From JAVEYA01 sp034003745 (GTDB taxonomy: Bacteria > Bacillota > Peptococcia > DRI-13 > PHAD01), in assembly GCA_034003745.1 (NCBI GenBank), contig JAVEYA010000075.1, positions 1 through 11,760 of the forward strand: a stretch of DNA of 11,760 nucleotides. The letters are read 5' to 3'. Position 1 is the first letter of the stretch. Each line of letters opens with the position of its first letter. Below are positions 6,965 through 11,760 of the stretch, piece by piece. The position numbers and the translations under genes were made by a program. Below the pieces are notes generated by a model. It ran no database searches. It was not told the origin of the DNA and worked only from the letters and a program-made list of their open reading frames with translations.

Positions 6965-8221
6965 TCAATCCCCCGCCCAGGCGGCAAGATACGCCTCCTG
7001 TTCCCGGCTTATTTGATCCAGTTTAACGCCCAGCGCAGCAAGACGCAACTCTGCTACTTTCTTGTCCAAAGCCGGCGGCACGGGGATCACGCCCGGCAAA
7101 AGGCGCGGTCCTTCCTGTAATAAATACTGCAGCGATAAAGCTTGAATCGCAAAAGACATATCCATGATTTCCGCCGGATGGCCGTTTCCTGAAGCCAAAT
7201 TAACCAGCCTGCCTTCCGCCAGAAGAAACAGCTTGCGCCCATCGGCCAGGGTAAATTCTTCGATATTGGGTTTGATTGTCCGCACGGACTTCGCCAACGC
7301 AGATAAGTCCGGCTTTTTAATTTCGACGTCGAAATGGCCGGCATTGGACAGAATCGCCCCGTCCGGCATCAATGCAAAATGTTCCTGCCGGATGACGTTG
7401 CAATTCCCGGTCACCGTAACATAAATATGGCCCAGCGCCGCCGCCTCCTTCATCGGCAGCACTTCAAAACCGTCCAGCAGCGCTTCATTGGCTTTTACCG
7501 GGTCGATTTCGGTAATGATTACGCGGGCGCCCAGCCCTTTGGCCCGCATAGCCACACCCTTGCCGCACCAGCCGTAACCGGCTACCACTACGTTCTTGCC
7601 GGCTACTACCAGATTCGTGGTATGCATAATCCCTTCCCAGACCGACTGGCCTGTACCATAACGATTGTCAAAGAGATATTTCATCAAAGCGTCATTGACC
7701 GAGACCACCGGAATAGACAGTACGCCGGCGTCCTGCATAGCGCGCAGTCTGGCCAGTCCTGTGGTCGTCTCCTCGCATCCGCCGATAATCCGGGGGAGTT
7801 GCAGCGCATATTCCTTATGTAACAAGGCAATTAAGTCGCCGCCGTCGTCAATGATTAAGTCCGGCTCCTGCCCCATAGTTTGACGATGATGCAGACTGTA
7901 TTCCTCCAGGCTCGCCCCATGCCAGGCAAAAGCCCTGACGCCGGATTCCACCAGCGCCGCCACCACGTCGTCCTGGGTGGAAAGCGGATTGGACGCCGTC
8001 ACCGTAACCTCGGCGCCGCCCGCCTGTAAAACCTGGGCCAGGTAGGCCGTCTTCGCCTCCAGATGCAGGCAGACGACAATCTTTTTCCCGGCAAAAGGCT
8101 TATTTTCAATGAACTCTTCCTTGATTTTATTCAGTACGGGCATAAAATTTTTGACCCAACTGATTTTGGCCTGACCGGCCGGGGCCAGATTGATGTCGCG
8201 GATACTGGACTCTTTGAGCAT
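6965..8221 (-). CDS. ahcY: Adenosylhomocysteinase
   Basis: This 418-residue NAD-dependent enzyme hydrolyses S-adenosylhomocysteine to adenosine and homocysteine, relieving product inhibition of SAM methyltransferases. Visible signatures are ASNPLSTQDD (about 77-86), EETTTG (150-155), KYLFDNRYGTGQS (181-193), the Rossmann motif GYGWCGKG (215-222) and NAGHFD (293-298). The NRYGTGQS form and the absence of the C-terminal KPDHYRY tail of the eukaryotic/proteobacterial type place it with the archaeal/Thermotoga-like group; some relatives in archaea prefer S-inosylhomocysteine, so exact substrate preference is not settled. AAGGAGGAG lies five bases before the ATG. It is the first gene of the run into dinG, psd and pssA. 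No known riboswitch was recognised in its 122-nt upstream region. Confidence 0.96.
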   Translation of the reverse strand: MLKESSIRDINLAPAGQAKISWVKNFMPVLNKIKEEFIENKPFAGKKIVVCLHLEAKTAYLAQVLQAGGAEVTVTASNPLSTQDDVVAALVESGVRAFAWHGASLEEYSLHHRQTMGQEPDLIIDDGGDLIALLHKEYALQLPRIIGGCEETTTGLARLRAMQDAGVLSIPVVSVNDALMKYLFDNRYGTGQSVWEGIMHTTNLVVAGKNVVVAGYGWCGKGVAMRAKGLGARVIITEIDPVKANEALLDGFEVLPMKEAAALGHIYVTVTGNCNVIRQEHFALMPDGAILSNAGHFDVEIKKPDLSALAKSVRTIKPNIEEFTLADGRKLFLLAEGRLVNLASGNGHPAEIMDMSFAIQALSLQYLLQEGPRLLPGVIPVPPALDKKVAELRLAALGVKLDQISREQEAYLAAWAGD

Positions 8222-8284
8222 ATAAACTCCTCCTTCAAGAGTAAGCGTGAATATGATTTAATATGGTCTTATCAGAGGTTTGCT

Positions 8285-8313
8285 TTGACTTTTTAGGCGG
8301 TATGGTTTATAAT
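8285..8313 (+). promoter_or_regulatory. SigA-type promoter of tRNA-Arg
   Basis: TTGACT (8285-8290) and TATAAT (8308-8313) are separated by exactly 17 bases, close to the ideal housekeeping promoter. Initiation would fall near 8320, giving a leader of about 24 nt before the mature tRNA at 8344. The -10 box lies in the centre of an inverted repeat (8297-8325). Confidence 0.85.
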
Positions 8314-8325
8314 CGAACCTGCCGC
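8297..8325. repeat. Split inverted repeat centred on the tRNA-Arg -10 box
   Basis: GCGG (8297-8300) pairs with CCGC (8322-8325), and GGTT (8304-8307) pairs with AACC (8316-8319). Between the inner arms lie the TATAAT hexamer and CG. Six T follow on the plus strand (8326-8331), giving it a terminator-like look for any plus-strand transcript arriving from upstream. It could instead be an operator, or chance. Confidence 0.45.
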
Positions 8326-8343
8326 TTTTTTAATACATTATAT

Positions 8344-8418
8344 GCGCCCGTAGCTCAGTGGATAGAGCGCTGGCCTCCGGAGCCAGGTGCGTAGGTTCGA
8401 TTCCTACCGGGCGTACCA
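8344..8418 (+). tRNA. tRNA-Arg (anticodon CCG)
   Basis: A complete 75-base cloverleaf including an encoded CCA end. The acceptor arm GCGCCCG pairs with CGGGCGT (the first pair is G-T), the D stem is GCTC/GAGC, the anticodon stem CTGGC/GCCAG encloses CTCCGGA with anticodon CCG, the variable loop is 4 nt, and the T arm GTAGG-TTCGATT-CCTAC is standard. It reads the arginine codon CGG. Its strong promoter is at 8285-8313. The 3' end is one base from the stop codon of the opposing trmL gene, and no terminator is visible just downstream on its own strand. Confidence 0.98.
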
Positions 8419-8419
8419 T

Positions 8420-8881
8420 TTAAATCAAACCCTTAAAATCATGTTGACGAAAAGCTTCATACACCACAATTGCCACCGAATTGCTTAAATTCAGCGAGCG
8501 CGCCTGAGGTCCCATGGGGACGCGGATGCAGCGCCCGCTGTTTTTTTTCAGCAAATCTTCCGGCAACCCTTTGGTTTCCTTGCCGAACACCAGGTAAGCG
8601 CCCGGCGGATATTTTATTTCGGTATAACGCTGCGCGGCTTTGGTGGTAGCCGGATACAATAAAGAATTCTCCGTCTTCTGCAGAAATTCAGCCAAATTAT
8701 GATACAGATGAATGTCCAGGTCTCCCCAATAATCAAGACCGGCGCGCTTTAAGTGTTTATCCTCAATGGAAAACCCCAGCGGTTCCACCAAATGCAGACT
8801 GCAACCCGTCACCGCGCATGTTCTGGCAATATTGCCGGTATTGGCGGGGATCTCCGGTTCAACCAAGACAATATTAAACAA
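8420..8881 (-). CDS. trmL: tRNA (cytidine/uridine-34 2'-O)-methyltransferase TrmL
   Basis: This 153-residue SPOUT-class methyltransferase (YibK type) transfers a methyl group from SAM to the wobble nucleotide ribose of particular tRNA-Leu species in the cytoplasm. The knot motifs are visible: N-terminal PEIPANTGNIAR (9-20), FGKETKGLP (99-107) and PMGPQARSLNLSNSVAIVVYE (122-142). Length is that of the minimal, dimeric family. The start codon is TTG at 8881, supported by GAGGG eight bases upstream; it overlaps the end of the preceding CxxCxxCC-protein gene by 8 nt, implying translational coupling. Its 3' end stops one base from the tRNA-Arg gene on the other strand. The product S-adenosylhomocysteine is the substrate of nearby AhcY, but that link is generic. 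Confidence 0.95.
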   Translation of the reverse strand: MFNIVLVEPEIPANTGNIARTCAVTGCSLHLVEPLGFSIEDKHLKRAGLDYWGDLDIHLYHNLAEFLQKTENSLLYPATTKAAQRYTEIKYPPGAYLVFGKETKGLPEDLLKKNSGRCIRVPMGPQARSLNLSNSVAIVVYEAFRQHDFKGLI

Positions 8882-9563
8882 TTCTCATTCCCTCATCCTT
8901 CATTAAGTCAGCCAGGAGCTTAGGCGATAGAATCTCACGCAATAATACTTCCCGGTAAGCCGTTTTACCTGTCCAGGCGCTCTTGGACCAATCCTCCGGC
9001 CGCACTTCCGGGTCCGCCGCTTCATGGATCTGATTCTCCCCCTGAAGATAACCCTGCACCCACAGGCGTACCAGCTCATCTTCGCCCGTGTTGGTTATTT
9101 CCTGCCGCAGCTTTTGGGCGCGCGGGGAGAGGGGCGCGCAGATATAGGTGCGGCAAACCAGCGGCCTGTCCCGATATCCGGCGCAGCGCAGGTCCTTCCG
9201 GTCCAGAAACAGGCATTGCTCATCCGCAGCGCGGCTCAGCAGGATATCCACCATGCGGCCGGAAACTGCCACATAAGCGTATCTGTTTAAAAACTGACCC
9301 AAAGAAAGATCTGGAGCCAGGGCTTTTTGCAGCATAAAAGCGTCGATGGAGGTCAGCGGCATCCTTTCCCCGCAGCAGGTTACGCAGCCCTCGCATTGGC
9401 TTGTTTCAGCCCTTAAGCGGGTAAACCCGCCCTGGAGAATATAGCCGTCTAAAGCTTCCAGGTAATCGGAGACAACGGCGTCCGGACTCACTATCTGAAT
9501 GTCTATCCCTGTATGTCCATTTTTCACATAAGGAAGCAGGCTGATTTTACCTGACAATTTCAT
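8874..9563 (-). CDS. CxxCxxCC-domain metal-binding protein (YkgJ/UPF0153-like)
   Basis: A 229-residue cytoplasmic protein. Cysteines occur as C57-x2-C60-x2-C63-C64, then C117 in CLFLDRKDLRC, C127, C137 in RPLVCRTY and C142, the layout of the zinc- or iron-chelating CxxCxxCC family (Pfam PF03692), here with about 50 extra N-terminal and 85 extra C-terminal residues. Molecular function is not established for the family. The ATG at 9563 is preferred, with no real Shine-Dalgarno; a perfect TATAAT on the minus strand (9579 to 9574) would start transcription only about four bases before it, so the mRNA may be nearly leaderless. In-frame ATG at 9575 and TTG at 9584 are alternatives. It is coupled to trmL by overlap, and 44 nt follow the lipoprotein gene. 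Confidence 0.8.
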   Translation of the reverse strand: MKLSGKISLLPYVKNGHTGIDIQIVSPDAVVSDYLEALDGYILQGGFTRLRAETSQCEGCVTCCGERMPLTSIDAFMLQKALAPDLSLGQFLNRYAYVAVSGRMVDILLSRAADEQCLFLDRKDLRCAGYRDRPLVCRTYICAPLSPRAQKLRQEITNTGEDELVRLWVQGYLQGENQIHEAADPEVRPEDWSKSAWTGKTAYREVLLREILSPKLLADLMKDEGMRIV

Positions 9564-9573
9564 CACCGTTACC

Positions 9574-9579
9574 ATTATA
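9574..9579 (-). promoter_or_regulatory. Candidate -10 box for the CxxCxxCC gene and trmL
   Basis: A perfect TATAAT on the minus strand with an upstream TTGTG context; the -35 region (around 9596 to 9601) is poor. The expected start of transcription is at 9567-9566, immediately before the GTG ATG at 9566-9561. Confidence 0.4.
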
Positions 9580-9607
9580 CACAAGTTATCTGCGTGCGAA
9601 CAGTGCT

Positions 9608-10897
9608 TTATTGTTCTTCTCCACCGCCCTCCTGTTCTCCGCTTTCTTCTTTCGCCCCTTCCGACTTGATTTCAATGTTGGCGACTTCCCCCGGAATATC
9701 CATTTTATATTCCTGCCCGTCTTTTGTTTTAATAGTCACCGTAGACTTTATCTTTTGCTCTGCGCCGTCTGAGGCGCCGGAGCCCGAAGCAGGGTTCTCT
9801 TTTTGCGGCCCACTTGCGCCCTCCTGTCCGGACGGTTCCTGCTCTTTACCGGACGCTGCCGCGGCTTTTTCCAGGTTCTTCATTCTTTCAGCCAATATGC
9901 GGACATTCTCTTGGGTAATCAGACGGATAGGCGCAAAACGGGCCTGAATGCTATAGGGCCCGTTTTCAATTTGCTGCTCATATTCCCAGACCGCATCCGC
10001 AGCCAGGCTTTTGACCGCTTTTACCGTCAGCTGGGCCAGGAATTCCGGCATAAGGTCGACCTCGCCGCTGTGTTGCCCTTTCTCTATAGCCTCAACAGCC
10101 GCTTTTTGCGTGCCCATGCCGAACGTCAGGACTTTCCGGTCCGCCGGCAACTCCTTTAGGGCTTTGAGCATGCCTTCCGCGTGTTCCGGCCAGTGGGCAA
10201 TTACCGCGGGAATCATCCCCGCGGATTCACTCTCCTTAGTCAAATAGGACCGGACTGCCTCATAGGCGCCTCCGGCATCCTTCAGGGCTATTTCCGCAGT
10301 CCGGACCGCACCGATCCTGTTATTGCTGCGGAGAATATTTATGTTCCCGGCGTAGATTCTTTCTTCAATTTGATGATCACGGTTGTCCCGCAGTATTAAA
10401 ACATTCGCTTTACTCCCCTCGGGAATAAGTGCTGTCAGCTGCTGGGCCTGCATTTCCCCGGCACGCGTGAAATCCGGCGTGAGATAAGCCTCCACCTGCG
10501 TATCCGGCGGCAGGCTGTTTAGGCAAATAATCTTGACTCCCTGTGTCTGGGCCTGGACCAGAGAACTTTTTAACAGTTCAGGGTCCACAGGCTCTATAAC
10601 TACTACCTTAACCTTGTCTTGAATTGCTGCAGCCAGCTGTTCTTCCTGGTGCAGGGCATCTCCTGCGGCGTCCTGCCACTGAAATTCGACCCCTTCTTTT
10701 CCGCCTGCTTCCGTTACGGTGTTTTTAAAGATCTTGTCGTCATCCCGGAAAGAACCGGCGGAAAGGATGGCTGCCTTGACTTTATCCTCGTTTTCTTTAT
10801 TTTCATTCTGCAACCTGAGCTGCGGTCCGCCGCTGCAGCCTGAGGCCAATACGATTACCAGCAGTATAGCGCCGGCTATCCGAAATATTTTCTTCAC
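9608..10897 (-). CDS. Orphan substrate-binding lipoprotein (periplasmic-binding protein type I, RbsB-like) with charged C-terminal extension
   Basis: A 429-residue exported lipoprotein. The N-terminus MKKIFRIAGAILLVIVLASGC is a lipoprotein signal peptide with modification at Cys21. Residues about 38-335 form a sugar-binding-like type I fold: AAILSAGSFRDDDKIFKNTV, VVVIEPVDPELL, VKIICLNSLPPDTQVEAYLTPD, NVLILRDNR, IPAVIAHWPEHAEGMLKALKE and VLTFGMGTQKAAVEAIEKGQ. From about residue 345 comes a Gly/Ser/Glu-rich linker and a short segment STVTIKTKDGQEYKMDIPG, ending in GGGEEQ. No permease or ATPase gene is in the window, so a sensory or chemotactic role is as likely as uptake. The GTG at 10897 is chosen because GAGG lies nine bases upstream; ATG at 10903 or 10906 are alternatives, too close to that site. 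The ligand is unknown. Confidence 0.85.
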   Translation of the reverse strand: MKKIFRIAGAILLVIVLASGCSGGPQLRLQNENKENEDKVKAAILSAGSFRDDDKIFKNTVTEAGGKEGVEFQWQDAAGDALHQEEQLAAAIQDKVKVVVIEPVDPELLKSSLVQAQTQGVKIICLNSLPPDTQVEAYLTPDFTRAGEMQAQQLTALIPEGSKANVLILRDNRDHQIEERIYAGNINILRSNNRIGAVRTAEIALKDAGGAYEAVRSYLTKESESAGMIPAVIAHWPEHAEGMLKALKELPADRKVLTFGMGTQKAAVEAIEKGQHSGEVDLMPEFLAQLTVKAVKSLAADAVWEYEQQIENGPYSIQARFAPIRLITQENVRILAERMKNLEKAAAASGKEQEPSGQEGASGPQKENPASGSGASDGAEQKIKSTVTIKTKDGQEYKMDIPGEVANIEIKSEGAKEESGEQEGGGEEQ

Positions 10898-10983
10898 GAT
10901 CATCATCCTCACATTCCGTATTTTCAACATGATTTTAAGGATAGTATTTGTTGCGGCGGACAATTTATGAACGCACAGGATAA

Positions 10984-11010
10984 TGATCGGCTAATTTTGG
11001 CAATTCTATA
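10984..11010 (-). promoter_or_regulatory. Possible SigD (flagellar sigma-28) type promoter for the lipoprotein gene
   Basis: On the minus strand TATA (11010-11007), 15 bases, then GCCGATCA (10991-10984), against the consensus TAAA-N15-GCCGATAA: ten of twelve bases match. It lies about 87 bases before the GTG start. A match this good is expected about once by chance in a window this size, so only its position favours it. Confidence 0.25.
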
Positions 11011-11041
11011 AGTAAAGATGCGTATCAAGGAGGTGAATATA

Positions 11042-11203
11042 TTGTCAGGATATTCCTGCCCTTCTTGCGGCAGAAAAGCCAAACTCCCTGATTATTGCTG
11101 CGGCTCTTCCATGCTGCGCCAGGGAAGCTTCTATTGCGATACCTGCAAGGCCCATTCCAACAAAGCGGATATCTGCTGCAGCTCACCCATGCGGCAAATT
11201 TAA
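11042..11203 (+). CDS. Small Cys-rich metal-binding protein made of two CxxC-x9-CC repeats
   Basis: A 53-residue protein started by TTG at 11042; AAGGAGGTG with GGAGG eight bases upstream decides this start, and the ATG at 11018 would place that site inside the coding region. All eight cysteines fall in two identically spaced modules: C6-x2-C9-x9-C19-C20-x3-M24 and C32-x2-C35-x9-C45-C46-x3-M50, a period of exactly 26, with D17/D43 and S22/S48 also repeated. Each module resembles a shrunken desulforedoxin or zinc-ribbon half (CxxCG then CCG-x2-M), so two Zn or Fe sites, or one site per pair of halves, are plausible. No membrane segment or signal is present. It stands alone, divergent from the lipoprotein gene. 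Function unknown. Confidence 0.75.
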   Translation: MSGYSCPSCGRKAKLPDYCCGSSMLRQGSFYCDTCKAHSNKADICCSSPMRQI

Positions 11204-11230
11204 CCTTCCATAAAAAATAGGCGCAACCTA

Positions 11231-11379
11231 AAAAAGCGGCTTTCGCAAATAGCCTGTCATCCTGAGCAAAGCGAAGGATCTTAGTAAGAACCTGGAAAGA
11301 TTGCTCCGGTTTCTAAGATTCTTCAACCATTACATGGTCTCAGAATGACATATCCACTATTGTGCGATAGCCACTTTTT
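11231..11379. repeat. Nested fold-back repeat, MITE- or REP-like
   Basis: The 149-bp stretch folds on itself in layers. The outer arms 11231-11252 and 11357-11379 match at all but two positions plus one extra base (common core AAAAAG-y-GGCT-w-TCGCA). Inside are TGTCATCCTGAG (11255-11266) against CTCAGAATGACA (11339-11350), one mismatch; GAAGGATCTTAG (11273-11284) against CTAAGATTCTTC (11313-11324), one mismatch; and AACC-t-GGA against TCCGGTT near the tip. No coding frame of note lies inside. The TGTCATyCTGAG...GAAGrATCT pattern resembles a dispersed non-coding repeat I recall from many bacterial genomes. It could act as a terminator between the Cys-rich gene and the FlhB-like gene. Confidence 0.75.
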
Positions 11380-11394
11380 GCTTCATTAAATACT

Positions 11395-11664
11395 TTATCG
11401 GGAACGTGCTTTCTCCTTTTCCAGGCGGTAGATAAAGGCCAACACCTTCGCCACCGCTTCAAAGAGCTCCGGGGGAATCTCCACGCCCACGGGAAATTTG
11501 GCGAGCTTCCCCACCAGTATCATATCTTCCACGATGGGCACCTCATGCTCTTTAGCCAACTCCAGGATTTTTTGCGCAAGATGTCCTTCGCCCACTGCCA
11601 CAATTCTGGGGGCGCCGGATTGTTCTTGCTGATAGTGCAAAGCCACCGCTTTTTTTTGCGTCAT
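11395..11664 (-). CDS. Stand-alone FlhB C-terminal-like export switch protein (FhlB/YlqH type)
   Basis: This 89-residue cytoplasmic protein corresponds to the C-terminal domain of FlhB/YscU-type flagellar and type III export switch proteins, without the membrane domain. Matching segments are KAVALHYQ, APRIVAVGEGHLAQKILELA, EHEVPIVED and EIPPELFEAVAKVLAFIYRLE. The NPTH self-cleavage motif of full-length FlhB, expected just before KAVALHY, is absent (MTQK stands there), as is usual for this paralogue family, so it cannot autocleave. A role in adjusting flagellar export substrate choice is inferred from related proteins. GAGGTG lies close before the ATG at 11664; the extended frame to 11715 begins with TTG inside the upstream gene. 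The upstream gene ends 10 nt before it, so the two are probably co-transcribed. Confidence 0.9.
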   Translation of the reverse strand: MTQKKAVALHYQQEQSGAPRIVAVGEGHLAQKILELAKEHEVPIVEDMILVGKLAKFPVGVEIPPELFEAVAKVLAFIYRLEKEKARSR

Positions 11665-11674
11665 TCCCAACACC

Positions 11675-11760
11675 TCAGATACGGATATCGACTCCCCTGA
11701 CCCCATCGCGGACAATGAGCGGCCCCAGTGCCGCCGGAATCAATTCTACCCGGTATTCTC
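11675..11760 (-). CDS. C-terminal end of an unidentified protein, possibly FliK-like
   Basis: Only the last 27 codons are visible: EYRVELIPAALGPLIVRDGV then RGVDIRI and a TGA at 11677-11675 that merges with the ribosome binding site of the FlhB-like gene. The other two minus-strand frames are less likely: one has an early stop and the other reads into a low-quality Cys/Trp-containing tail. The VELIPAALGPLIV string is reminiscent of the LxPxxLGPLxV motif in the hook-length-control C-terminal domain (Flg_hook), which would suit the flagellar neighbour, but that domain normally runs longer past this motif. The product is therefore left open; the frame and tight 10-nt spacing to the next gene support it being real. 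Confidence 0.6.
   Translation of the reverse strand, partial: EYRVELIPAALGPLIVRDGVRGVDIRI

Noticed and set aside
6957..6968. TTG at 6968 as the dinG start
   Set aside because: It would put the GAGGAG ribosome binding site inside the coding sequence; the ATG at 6956 is correctly spaced from it.
8222..8343. Possible SAH or SAM riboswitch before ahcY
   Set aside because: The 122-nt region has no recognisable conserved core of these riboswitches; its main structure is the inverted repeat belonging to the tRNA promoter region.
9608..10897. Part of a ribose-type ABC transport operon
   Set aside because: No permease, ATPase or sugar kinase gene is within reach on either side in this window.
1..11760. 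CRISPR array, insertion sequence or prophage genes
   Set aside because: No regularly spaced direct repeats, transposase, integrase or phage structural genes were seen; the fold-back element at 11231-11379 has no coding capacity.

Overview
The window looks like chromosomal core DNA from a spore-forming, flagellated member of the Bacillota, most likely Clostridia or Negativicutes. Moderate GC content, strong AAGGAGG-type ribosome binding sites, a SpoVB-family flippase, a SpoVM-like peptide, a TIGR04086/YrzE-like membrane protein and a stand-alone FlhB C-terminal-like protein support this. No phage, plasmid, CRISPR or insertion-sequence genes were seen. Genus-level placement is not possible from sequence reading alone.

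Layout. 1-840 (+): the 3' half of a SpoVB/MurJ-type flippase, converging on folE (846-1412, -), with a TPR protein upstream of folE (1487-2227, -). 2400-2804 (+): a small four-helix membrane protein, separated by hairpins, one of them a strong bidirectional terminator, from a long minus-strand run. Read in transcription order that run is ahcY (8221-6965), dinG (6956-4188), psd (4185-3529), pssA (3536-3033) and a 25-codon spoVM-like gene (2961-2884). The first four are translationally packed (gaps of 8 and 2 nt, then an 8-nt overlap). Next is tRNA-Arg(CCG) (8344-8418, +) with a near-perfect promoter. It converges with a single base to spare on trmL (8881-8420, -), which overlaps a CxxCxxCC metal-binding protein gene (9563-8874, -). 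Then come an orphan periplasmic-binding-protein-like lipoprotein (10897-9608, -), a 53-residue Cys-rich protein (11042-11203, +), a nested fold-back repeat (11231-11379), a FlhB-like export switch protein (11664-11395, -) and the tail of one more minus-strand gene running off the right edge.

How the genes fit together. psd and pssA together make phosphatidylethanolamine from CDP-diacylglycerol and serine. AhcY clears S-adenosylhomocysteine from SAM-dependent methylation, TrmL being one local SAM user. DinG is a DNA/RNA-repair helicase. FolE starts folate synthesis. The flippase and the SpoVM-like peptide point to the spore envelope, and the right end points to flagellar export.

The most interesting items are the unannotated SpoVM-like micro-gene behind the phosphatidylethanolamine genes, the Cys-rich protein built from two exactly spaced CxxC-x9-CC-x3-M repeats, the nested inverted-repeat element at 11231-11379, and the tRNA-Arg/trmL junction with its inverted repeat around the tRNA promoter -10 box.
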